Source of the DNA: Stenopsyche tienmushanensis
Taxonomy: Eukaryota > Arthropoda > Insecta > Trichoptera > Stenopsychidae
Length of the DNA stretch: 64,000 nt
Direction of reading: 5' to 3'
NCBI GenBank assembly: GCA_008973525.1
Contig: WACJ01000525.1
Span: 1,426,001-1,490,000 of the forward strand
A model generated the notes under the pieces. That model saw nothing but the letters and a program-made list of their open reading frames with translations. It was not told the DNA's origin and did no database searches. Shown in pieces: positions 24,600 to 35,436 of the stretch. The translations under genes were made by a program, and so were the position numbers. Positions within the stretch are counted from its first letter, which is position 1. Each line of letters opens with the position of its first letter.

Positions 24600-25160
24600 G
24601 ATTATGACGATGAGAACCTGGATGACCGCATCAACTCACGCGAACAACTTCTAAAAATGGAGTCTAAAACGCTGTTTTTAGGCGAAATAATAAGTGGATA
24701 TGGGAACTGTCCTTTTACTCTAATTATGAACGCAAAAATCAATGGCTATCGAAGGTTCAGGTATCAAAACCGACCCCTAAATCCGGCCTGACAATAAAAA
24801 AAAATATTTTGTGAGACTGCGAGGGTATCGTTCATTTTGCATTTTTTTTTGTGAACAATTAGACAGTTTAGTGGTAAAAAAATATAAAAAAACAACCCTC
24901 TCTCATGATAATGCTCACTTCTATACGGCGAAAATAACGTGGAGATAAAATAAACAGCCTCGAATGGAAGACAATTCGACATCCTCCTTATTCTCCAGAC
25001 ATCGCTCCGTCGGATTTTTATTTCTATGCAGTATTATTTGGATGGAAAAAACGATGATGTCAAAAATGGACTATTATAATATTTTCATTCAAAGTCCGTG
25101 TTGTTTTATAACAGATGTATTAAAATTCTATCAGATGGGTGGAGAAAGGTTATATTAATA
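24600..25160 (+). pseudogene. mariner transposase remnant
   Basis: Mariner motifs appear in order but in different frames with stops: SNYERKNQWLSKVQ, then PTPKSGLTIKK, DCEGIVHF, LSHDNAH around the second catalytic Asp, and PPYSPDIAPSDFYF around the third. The 5' half and both inverted repeats are not recognisable. It is more diverged than the element at 7855 and is clearly a different mariner lineage. Confidence 0.8.
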
Positions 25161-26539
25161 TATAACGATGGAAATTACACTTTGTTTCAATATGAGTATT
25201 TAATCTTTATGGGTACATTTTAATCACTTTTCATCCTGTAAATAATTTTTAAGCTCACCAATAATTAAATAAAGATAAGCGTATTATCTAATACAATACG
25301 ATTTAATACAACCTTTGAATCCATCTAATATTTTCTTAATCTAAAAAGAGTCTCTTTATTTGTGTTTCTGTCCAAAAATTAAATTTTCAAGTATTGATCT
25401 GGTATATCCGATATGATTTTTGACGTATGAATTTATGCTATAATTGAATACTTATTCCAAAAATAAAAACCAAAAGGCACACGCGACTATTAAATTAATA
25501 TAACAAGGCTTTATGATTTTTTTTGTATTTGGAATCAATTATGGTTTGATTGCTTTCAATCAAAATTTTCCGTATATTATTATCGATTGGAGCTATTTTC
25601 AAAATTAGCTACATTTTTATAGCTTAAATTGTGCCTTTTCACTGGCGCTCGTATGGTATGTATCCTATCAATATCGCATTGTATGTGGATGTATTTTATA
25701 TGGACCGCGCGTATAAAGACCATATGTTGCTGTACTGAAAAGATTTATTATGGGAGTGCTACTTTGTTGCTCTTTGTTTCGGTAGTAAATCTGTCGATTC
25801 GTTGTTAAATTTTACATCTGGATATCCATAAATTTTCTACTGTTCTAAAATGGAGCAATACGCTGAAAACGCCGTGGGATGAGTACAATTTGAGTGTCTT
25901 ATTTTTTGTTTCTTTTCGTGGCTTACCTACATTTTTGTAGAACAATGTCACTTTAATCCACATTTTCCGACAGAGAAAATAAGAAGACCGAATGAGAAAA
26001 GCATCGTATTGTTTACAGCATACTGCCAATTTTCAGCTTTTGGATATTGTCCTGGTTATGACTAACAAAAACGCCTTTACATCCTCATTAATCTTCAATC
26101 TTTAACTTTGCTTTCAATATTTTTTAATATTTATTAATATATAAAGTATATTCTAAGATGTTTAAAAAAACGATTTTACATGTTTAGACACACTATGTAT
26201 ATTCGTTCGCATAACCTAGTAAAACATGACAAAATTATGCATATAGCAAATGGCGGAATTGTCTCTATTGCTTTGTTAAAAATGATTGGAAATTTGATCA
26301 GAACTTGAACAACTGAAACTTTATACATAAATTTCGAATCGAAGTTTTGAAGATGATAATAATATAGTCAACCCTTGTACGCGCAATGCTTCCAAAACGC
26401 GGATTAGCATGACGTGGTTTAATTAAGACGGCTATATAAGAAAACAAAGCTCTCTTTTAATTTATGTGGAAATGTGTTCTGTCATATTTTAGTTCTTTTT
26501 TCATTCATTTCAAACCGGAGAACATACACGCTATGCTCT
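25161..26539. other. AT-rich intergenic DNA, no gene seen
   Basis: No conserved frame, RNA gene or shared repeat detected. Confidence 0.5.
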
Positions 26540-26665
26540 AATGTAAATCCATTTTTCTGTCAGCTCGCCGCAGCGTGTAACAAGCTTAATAATGAACCAG
26601 GCTCAATAAATGAACATTAACACTGTTGATAGCACACAATATTCGTCCATTTCTTAGGAATATTT
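26540..26665 (+). repeat. Family A MITE-like repeat, short fragment
   Basis: About 125 bp match the family A middle (CTGTCAGCTCGCCGCAGCGTG, then GATAGCACACAATATTCGTCC). Neither end is preserved. Confidence 0.5.
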
Positions 26666-26924
26666 CTTAATGTTCAATTTGCATGGTATCTGCTTTCTAT
26701 TATTCAGATATTTATGCCTATTAATGTGTTGCGAAAATAAAAGGACAGGGTTACCGTACAAGCCCGCCAGTTTATTTCTGAAGGAGTAGATTTTGCAAAG
26801 GAGTGGTGATGCTCGACTAATAATGCCACTCCAGAACAGTCAAGGGGGAATAACAAGATTGGTCAACGATAAGAATGATGCGAGTATCCTAATAATCAAA
26901 ACAAACGCCTGCTCTCAAGACTGA

Positions 26925-27420
26925 TATGCTATTCGAATTGAAACGTGTGCAATTTACGATATGAGCATCAACAAAGCACATGAGCACACAGGGTATGCGT
27001 GCATGCTTCTCACATGGATAGCTATATATCCTGCCCAATAAAAAGAACAAAGTGAAAAACGAAATTCAGGGAGCTTACGAGATCGAATGCTCAGCCTGCA
27101 TAATGTCGTACATAGAACAAACCGATAAATATATCACCCACGGGTTAACAAAGCATCAGAACGCAGTCTTGCAATTGGATTACAAATCGGCAGTACACGA
27201 ACATGTTATGAAGAACGATCATCACATCAAATTTGCTGGTACAAAAATCATAGCAACCGTCGAAAACTTCTGCATCAGAATTGCGAGAGAAGTGATAGAA
27301 ATCCATAAACGAAGAAACTCGCCAATCAACGGACAAGACATCACCAAGGCATCGGCAGTCATTCCGCGTCCATGAGTCCGATAGGAGACTCGAAATATCG
27401 AAATTATGTACCTCTCAAAT
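26925..27420 (+). mobile_element. Penelope-like element 3' fragment, copy 1
   Basis: Carries the endonuclease end of a Penelope-like retroelement. Its sequence from ATTCGAATTGAAACGTGTGC to the CCTCTCAAATAATCACTAAG tail recurs inverted at 52605-52990, so both are copies of one family. The reverse transcriptase part is absent; the copy is 5' truncated. Confidence 0.75.
27052..27375 (+). pseudogene. GIY-YIG endonuclease domain of a Penelope-like element (fragment)
   Basis: 107 codons start at a GTG that is really internal to the domain. GAYEIECSACIMSYIEQTDK fits the GIY-(X10)-YIG core with the Cys pair (CxxC) between the two motifs typical of Penelope-like elements. HVMKNDHHI, then ATVENFCIRIAREVIEIHKR and NSPINGQD match the rest of that domain. 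The YIG glycine is Glu here, so cleavage activity is doubtful. The frame ends at a natural-looking stop after PRP. It is not a host gene. Confidence 0.78.
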
Positions 27421-28037
27421 AATCACTAAGCGCGATCGTATGCCCGTTTTTATCGTAATTAAAAATATATAAAAACGTGAGGATAAAATTGAGATTCTTC
27501 AATCTGAAAGTTGAGAGATTGAGGAATTTTCATATAGCGAAATGGAAAATTTCCGAAATGTACGTCGCGTAAGAAAAGGGATGCATTTTTGTCCAAGAAA
27601 TGTGGCTCACCTTTTTTTTTCAAGCGCAATACCTAGGATACGAATTTATGGAAATTCTTAGATTCATACATTTTCATAAATAAGTTTGCCTTGATGCCAA
27701 GCGTATATACGAAAATATTTCAATCGATGAACAATTTATTCCTTCAAAAGATCCATACCAATTTACACAATATCAAATAAGCCATTTAATTTGGCATAAA
27801 ATTATGACTATATATATAGATTACTACAGGGGTCGGAGCTAGGGGATGACGACACATCTGGATTCATATAGTTTTATGCCTTACATATATTCATAAGTTT
27901 TTACGAATGCACTTGAACTTCCGCTTGCTAGAATGAAGACGATATCCAATTTCTTTTTACAAAAACTGTTTTTAAATATACTTCATCATATTTTGTATAT
28001 TTATTGATTTAATGGACGTAAAAAAAAATTATCTTAA

Positions 28038-28176
28038 CCTGTGTGGTAGGACGATCGCGTATTTGCGAGCGAATTCCAGTGATTCAGAAGGAGCACTCTT
28101 GTACGTTGGGCTCGGAGAGAGACAAATATAGCATCTTAAACTATGAAGATTTTAAATTAGCTCACTACTCAAAGGG
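28038..28176 (-). repeat. Family A MITE-like repeat, internally deleted copy
   Basis: The left end is TTAA followed by CCTGTGTGGTAGGACGATCG; the right end is CTCACTACTCAAAGGG followed by TAAA. About 250 bp of the body is missing: the sequence jumps from CTCGGAGAGAGACAAATATAG straight to the terminal segment. It gives the cleanest view of the second terminus. Confidence 0.75.
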
Positions 28177-29574
28177 TAAAAATTAATAAATTGCCTATCA
28201 ATTTGACATGTATTGGTAGAATTACTTATTTAAAAAATCTAGTGATAATGAATAGAGCATTAATAAAAACAAGCATTGAATTACACGAGAAAGTCTAAAA
28301 AGCACTGGTTTGACCGACTTAAGGGCGTTTCAGCTGAAGGCACGGGGGTATCTTGTAATTTTGAGAATAGGCTTTTTTGTCTTTCTCTCCACGTGCGATA
28401 TTTCGTTTCAGTCACCCCACGTTGTTTGTTTCGGTTACGTTTTCAGCGAGGTCTTTGTATAACCCCTGCTCCGTTACGACCCAAGAATGCCAGACGTAAC
28501 GACCCAAAATACTCATAAAGCCTAAATGCACAAATGGAATCCCGAATAAAGTTATTCCAACATCGATAAAAATATTACCAGTTTCTTTACGTACAGCATT
28601 TCGATGGCCCACATTTTTAACGCGAATAAAAGAAAGCGTTTGAATAAGAAAGCTTTTAAGTTATTGCCACGTGTCGTTCTCGTCGAGGTGAGAGCACTGT
28701 TTATTAAAAGCATGCATTTTGATAATGAAACATATACAGGTTGTTGAAAAACACTTTTCATCTCCGTATTCATTATCTGTAGCGGTTCGCAGATGACATC
28801 ATTATAATTTATGGAAGAGCTACAAAAACACAAAAGCTTTAAATACGTGGGCCATTATTAAGCATTTTTATGCTGACAGACAGTGTGCTTGAAGAAACAA
28901 TTAACAACATCGTATAACATTGAAAACAGTTTTTGAAACCCAAAAAATGTTTTTGGATATGGTTTTTTTGGATTAAAATTTGTTTAACTTAAACATTTTA
29001 TTGTGCAAAGACGAGTTTTGTGTCCTAGCATATGTATGTATAGTATTTTTACACCAAGTGAAACCTTTTTCAATTCAAGTTAAACTGTTTTAGGATTGTC
29101 AAAAATACTATATACCATATCCTGCAGGTTCATTTATGGGTTTTGAGCATTTCTTGTTTAGGATTGACATAATTAATATCGTTTGTTGATATTATATACA
29201 CGCTATTAAAATTTATTGTTTATTTGGGGTTGTCTCGATTTATTAATAAGGACAGTTTTTTTACAAGGCACTCTGATCAATACATCTCAAAATAGATTCA
29301 TTTACTTAGCAAAGATCATTCAATGGGCAGCCCCGTTGACCTCTATTGAATTGATTTAAAAATAAAATGGAAACACCAAGATCCATCAAAATGTGAAGAC
29401 ATGTTTGGATCTAGGGCTGCGTTTGTAATTTCTAAATAATTAATGTTTTCCCGCCATTTATGTATTAATTTTTTTTCAAATAATTTGAATAATTAAAAAC
29501 TTCCATATTATTGAATATTATACGATAACATTGAAAAAAGTTTATATCGGGAAAAAAATAAATAAAAAAAATTG
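28177..29574. other. Intergenic DNA, no gene seen
   Basis: Short overlapping frames (28276-28833) lack motifs. No repeat found. Confidence 0.45.
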
Positions 29575-29647
29575 CGCCCAACGTGGGGCTCGAACCCACG
29601 ACCCTGAGATTAAGAGTCTCATGCTCTACCGACTGAGCTAGCCGGGC
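29575..29647 (-). tRNA. tRNA-Lys (anticodon CTT)
   Basis: 73 nt form a full cloverleaf. Acceptor GCCCGGC pairs with GTTGGGC (two G-U pairs), discriminator G. The D arm is GCTCAGTCGGTAGAGC, anticodon stem GAGAC/ATCTC carries anticodon CTT (29612-29614, reverse), and the T arm is GTGGGTTCGAGCCCCAC. A T-run follows on the minus strand. No intron and no encoded CCA. Confidence 0.97.
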
Positions 29648-31189
29648 ATATACCTGAGGAGGCAAAATACTATAATATAAACCCAAGTACTTGAATTGAA
29701 ATTTAAATAAGATAAATACATTTAAATATTAATTCCAATATATATATATGTAAACTAATATTCTTATCAAATTTAAATATTTCGTCGTAGTTTCGTATTT
29801 TACATCGGCTCAAATTGCCGCACATATTTTAAGCGTAAAAAATAAATTAGAAAAATAAAATAACCTTGAATTATTATAAGAAAACATAATATTTAAATGG
29901 ATTTCATTTCAATATTATAGATTTAATAATTTATTCTTGTCACATGTTACTCAAATTATAAATTTGTTCACGATTACAAAATTTGAAACAGTGTTCAAAT
30001 AAAATCTTAGCTTGACAGTTCGTTCGTATTTGAAAATACGCTTTTAATTTGGTCTTAATCCATATTTAATATGACCATTATTGCATATAAAGAAATAACG
30101 TCGCGCCACGTAGTTAAGTTGTAAAAATATTTTTAATAGCATTATTATATGATTTTACATTAGAAACTTTAAATAAATAAAATGTTGACAAGCTATGTAG
30201 AAATAAAAAAATAACACCAGTATTAAAATCGTTAATTTATTTTATTCTATATAAAAATTATATTCGAGCATTTTAGTGCTTTTTCATTGAGTAGATGATC
30301 ATAATAATGAATAAATTTTCATGTTCAATATGAAAAAGTGGGTCGTGTTTTTATATTTTTAGACTATTCGCGCGGTAATTATGATTTTTTGACATATATC
30401 AAATTTGTTCAATGCATCGGATATATTTCGATTGGTTTATTATTTTAAAATATTAAATAAAGGAAATCTGATGTGTTATTTTAATTGCAGAAGAATTTTG
30501 GCAGCTGAATTAATTGGAATCTTTTCAGTGGAAAGAAAATTGGGAGTGATGGTATTTTAATTATTAACTCACACAATAAATAAGTATTTTGATCCTTTGC
30601 ATTTCAAGTCATCATGGACATTAACTACCAGCTACTCGGTGTCACTTTGCTGTAGAAATGTGCATTTATGAACCCTCATATTATATACATAATATAGTTT
30701 TGAAACCAAGTAAGGTATTATAATAATATTGAACTTATATGAATTTGTAGACATCAAGAAATATATATTTTCAAAAATAATCAATATTTTATTTCTTATA
30801 ATTTTATACAGTATGAATAACTTTGAAGCATTTCCCAATATGCATTGCAGGCTTATTTGCTCACGTTTGACAATAATAAGTAGTTTGAGGCCTTTTTTCC
30901 TTCTTAGATGCAGTTAATTATATAAAAGTTGATAATTCACATTTCAGTCCCTAAAAAAATGTGTCAAGATTTTCCTCAAGTCCATTTCCTCAGTCAAGGT
31001 CTTTCCACGCGCACTTTTCGCATTCTCTTCTGATGTAAAGTCCGTTGACATTTTTTTTAATATATCTTAGCAATTGTACCATATTTTGCTTTGATTTCTT
31101 GTGCCATTTCAACAGAAAATTTAGGGAAACAAGCATTTCTCAAAAAGTTGTGCTGAAATAAGTTGATTCTCCGTAATCACTAATAAACT
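29648..31189. other. Very AT-rich intergenic DNA
   Basis: Nothing beyond AT-rich sequence with overlapping chance frames. Confidence 0.55.
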
Positions 31190-31193
31190 TTAA

Positions 31194-31271
31194 TGCCCCA
31201 CCAGAGGGGACATCCAAGCGATATGCTAGAATTACGATGTCCCCTGAGAGGGAACAACGGGTTGCAAAGGG
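31194..31271. repeat. 78-bp TTAA-bounded hairpin element
   Basis: TTAA occurs at 31190-31193 and 31272-31275. Between them AGGGGACATC (31205-31214) is inverted perfectly at 31236-31245. The right end, CAACGGGTTGCAAAGGG before TTAA, resembles piggyBac-like termini. It may be a minimal MITE; the termini are not convincingly inverted copies of each other. Confidence 0.4.
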
Positions 31272-31275
31272 TTAA

Positions 31276-31480
31276 AAAAAAAAAATTTATACTAATATAT
31301 AAAAATTAATTTGTCTTTATTCATATGTAATGTACTGCCATACCGTTCATCAGATTGCGATAAAACTTCGTCCACTTATTGCTAAGGATTGCGCGTGTAA
31401 CATAGGCATAGTCTAAAATACAAAAATAAAAATTTGTTTGTTCGTATTTTATGTGCTGCCATACCGTTTTGCTTTTTATT
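31276..31480 (-). repeat. Dispersed repeat family E tail, two tandem units
   Basis: Two successive units each contain TGCCATACCGTT and an AAATTTGT or AATTTGTCTTT motif. Reverse complemented, they match the tail of the repeat at 43905-44335 (CGATTTATC-type ATCTGATGAACGGTATGG, GTTACACGCGCAATCCTTA). This is the 3' end only. Confidence 0.5.
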
Positions 31481-32862
31481 AATATAATATCTCATCATTC
31501 CGTGGCTCTGCAAACTTCTTGTTAAAATTGATCTTCATTCTTATGACCGTCATTGCTAGCTGCATCAATATTATATAGGATCCAATATATCGAATATATT
31601 AGTAGTTTTTATGGTAATGCTAAGAAAGATAAATTACTTTTCGTAATTATCGTGTGTCAATGAATCGTTTTGTATAAAAGGATTAGTCAGTGTTTAACTA
31701 CTTGTCGATAGATGATAAATTAATCAACACAATCTGTAATATAGGTAGGGCTCTTCTTTATTTTTAAATCTTGGCGAACATAGCAGAATATTCAACAAAT
31801 ATATTTATAAACAATGTGATTTTTCGTTGCTCATGACGAAATAAATGTTTACGGATTTGAAAAATAATAAGCAAACAATAATTATCCGCACATTGACAGC
31901 ATATTAGGATATATATTTTCTTCAGCAATTGTGAACAAATTACTACAATGTTTTAGCTCATGACTATCGTTATGTCCACTATCAAGGATACAAATATTTT
32001 CAATCGCTGAATCGTTACTCTTTTCCATTGGTGTTGCTTTTTAAAGAAAAAAAATCTAGTAAAGCGTTGAAAAGTTACAATATGTTTTTCTTATGGTCAA
32101 TAATATATTTCTTAAGGTACTGCTCTTACTATATATTAAAGCATAATTTACTCTGAGAGTGAAAATATAATAGTTTACATCTGGAGTACAACTACTACAT
32201 TAATATATAAATACTCGTTATATAACTATTCTTATTAGATTATTCACATATCATACAGTAATGCTACAAATCGCCTTATAAATTAACAATATCGTCGATT
32301 ATTCTGCTTCCAAAGTAAGCTTTCTTACAAGTAATGTAAAATAAATAATATTAAATACTTAATAAATATCTATAATATTAAATATAAAAGTAAGCGATTA
32401 TAGTATTTTTAATGAAATTCTAATTAAAAGACGAGATATAGAAAATAAGATACTCTCAATTTGCCCTACGTTCAGTAAGTTTTTGGCACTCATAATCAGA
32501 GTAGAATAGGTACTATTTTTGAGTTAATTATTTATTCCAGCTTGAAAGATATAAAATCAAATTTTGATAAATGGATTAAATTCATAATAAAAAATCCTTT
32601 CACGTGCATATAATACAAAACAAATTTAATAATTGGCAGTTTCTGATTGATAACAATTAGAATTGTTATTTAATTCGGTCAAGATCCAAAGTCAGTTTAA
32701 GATATTTTTGAATACTTTCTTTCCGAAATTACCCTGTTGCTACTGAGAGGCACTAGAAAGAAAAAAAAATTGTTATAATATTTTGATAAACAAAACCTTT
32801 TACTATGCATTTAAATGAGGGGATTCAATGGGATGTATATGGAATAATTCATACCCGAGGCG
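31481..32862. other. AT-rich intergenic DNA, no gene seen
   Basis: No supported feature. Confidence 0.55.
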
Positions 32863-33545
32863 TTGATAAATAATATTGAAACTATTCCAATTCTGATTGA
32901 GTTTAAGACCTACTTGTGTGGTCTTCGGGGAGGGAGGGTTGCTGGGGTGGAGTTCTCAAAATGGGGAGGACGCCCTCTACTCGAGAGGTTATATGGGCTC
33001 ATAATGTCAATATGGCTGAGCGAGATCATGCCTTCTGAGTGGAGGACTGCCGTATCGTGGATGAACTTCTTGGGGAGTACCAATGCGGTTTAAGACCAAT
33101 TATTTAATGTGAGAATATTCTCGGAAAAAATGTGGGAATACGGTGTTAATTTCCACCACATCTTTATAGACTTTTGCAAGGCATACAACAGCGTCAACTG
33201 GGAAAAACTTACACGAGGACCTTTTGGAGATGGGAATCCCAAGTAAGCTGGTTGTTGACTCCGAAGTCATGAGGTCATGGACATGTACGACGAAATGTCA
33301 ATAACAAAAATGTCAACAAGCTTCGTCAGAACCCGCCGTCTCCAATGGCCGGGCCATATGGCATGGATGCTGATTAATAGAGACCCTCGAAGCATTTTGG
33401 ATTCGGCGCCGAATGGCAGTAGACCCGTCGGAAGACCTCGGTTGTGCTGGGCTGATCAAGTCAATAAAGACGCCCAACGTTTGGGCGTCTTTATTGACTG
33501 GGAAATTGGAGTGAGGAGGTCCAGGACAAGCGTTGTTATAAAGTA
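32863..33545 (+). pseudogene. non-LTR retrotransposon (LINE) fragment, rearranged
   Basis: Reverse transcriptase segments occur in broken frames: LLERLYGLIMSIW and MPSEWR, then EKMWEYGVNFHHIFIDFCKA followed by YNSVNWEKL (the RT motif normally xxIDFxxAYDS). At about 33245 the sequence jumps to the C-terminal domain: RRLQWPGHMAWM, SRPVGRPRLCWADQVNKD. The central RT part with the catalytic FADD is deleted. A second copy of the C-terminal segment lies at 35700-36115. Confidence 0.8.
33460..33498. repeat. Perfect 18-bp inverted repeat with 3-bp spacer
   Basis: GTCAATAAAGACGCCCAA at 33460-33477 is followed by CGT and its exact reverse complement at 33481-33498. It lies in the LINE C-terminal coding segment. 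The related copy near 35960-36000 is not palindromic here, so the palindrome probably arose secondarily. Confidence 0.85.
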
Positions 33546-35436
33546 AGTAAAATGGTTATGACAGAGAATCTTTTAAAAATCTGCATGATAATGATGCATA
33601 ACCAAGTGTTACTAATAAATAAACGCATCCTGACTTTAAAAATATATATAATTTAGTATATTGTAAAATTAACTATATTAAAAATAGATTTCTTTCCAGT
33701 CCTCTCCTATTCAAACATGATTCCAAACGCAATAAAATTATTCTCGGATATGCTTTTTGTGATAAAAAAATGAAGGATTTGTCTCATATATGGTTGAAAA
33801 TAAAACACAAATGTATGCCTTACTTTTTAAATAAAACTTTATGAAGATTGTCCGGTTTTTTTTTGTATTCGACAGAATTCATATGAGAGCAAGCTTCACA
33901 TAAAAATAAATTTGAGAGTATATTCAAATATAACAATTCATTTAATAAGATAAAATATTTAGACATTTTCTCATATTTTTTAAATACATGCATGTTCTTT
34001 ACACTGTGTGCCATAATATAAAAAAAATATCATTATCATTAGAACTGAAATCGAAACAAAAAACAACTCCCTACTGTTTTAAAACATTCAACAGTGACTT
34101 GAATACATTTAGAACAAAAGCTATATAATGTAATTATATATGTATATATCGAATGCTATATTTTCCAAAAGAAAATAAAGATATATTTAAAAATTTAGTT
34201 TATCAAATATGTTACAATGTATACTATAAGTTTGAATAGATTTTGGATCTATTATAAATGCAAAATTGGGAGGCCTCTATGGTATTTTCCCACAAATTTT
34301 AAAGAGCCTTTGTCCCGGAACTCTAATTTGGCCTAGCACCTTTTTCTCCAAATTACAAGCTAACGGTATAACTCTAATAAATTGGATAATGTCAATAAAC
34401 GTAGCCATATCAAAGCCAGGGGAAAGATAGAAAAAAATCATTCAAACTAATGACCAATAATAACGGTCAATAGTCGCTTGAAGTTATTCAATGATTTAAT
34501 CCTGAATAGAATGAAAAATACACGAAGAACTTTCATCAGAATAAAACATACTGATTTATATAAATTCAGAACGCTATTCATGTATTCTAATTCAGATTGA
34601 ATAATTCATGGGAAACTAAGACTTTTTAACATATTTTTATTTAGATTTATAAATACATTTCCTATAAAAAATTGCTGGTTTTATTCAGACACTAAAAAAT
34701 CTCAATTGAGGTCGGGAGCGTTTATTCTAGATTGTCAAAACTACATTGTTTATAAAAGAGAAGGTTTTAATATTCATTTAAACATTTGATTCTTGTAGAA
34801 TAATAGAGAATTTCAAATTCATTCCTAGTTTTAAATACACACTATCGCGCTTTGAACCGCGACGAAGAGAGCATCTATCGAGATTTGAAAGAAAATCATA
34901 CAACGGAAGAGTATAAAATTGTTTGACATGGATTGACACAGCACAGTTGAAATAGAAACATTCATTTAAATGTGTTCATATTTGAAGTCTTACTCTTTGA
35001 AAGCATAATTTATTTGTACACAACAAAAAAGTGTGGTGAAAATTTTATTGTCAATCTTTAAAAAAGGGTTCGTTATATATAATACAAGATTTTCTTTTAA
35101 AACCTATCTTAAATAATACAACAAAACGAAAAACTGCAAACATCATATTTAATACAGTCACTTCACAATTTAATTTAACGCTCGTTAGCAAATTTAATGT
35201 GTAAATGTCATGATAATTAAAAAAAATATATATAAATAATTACTGAATAAAATGGAAGCTTAAATGACTTACAAACGGTAAATATTTTTATAATTTATAC
35301 AGTTTGAAAACAGTCGAAACATTTCAAGATTGAATTCAATTCAATTTTACACTGGCACATATCGATTATTAGTTAACGGTTAATTACAATATACAGGAAT
35401 GAAATAAAATATTTAAAAAAATATTACCCATTGTTT
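33546..35436. other. AT-rich DNA; probable 3' UTR of the RhoGAP gene at its right edge
   Basis: No coding sequence is recognised. For the minus-strand gene that stops at 35437, the first AATAAA I find downstream is at 35044-35049 (reads TTTATT on the plus strand), which would give a 3' UTR of roughly 0.4 kb. The rest is featureless. Confidence 0.4.
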
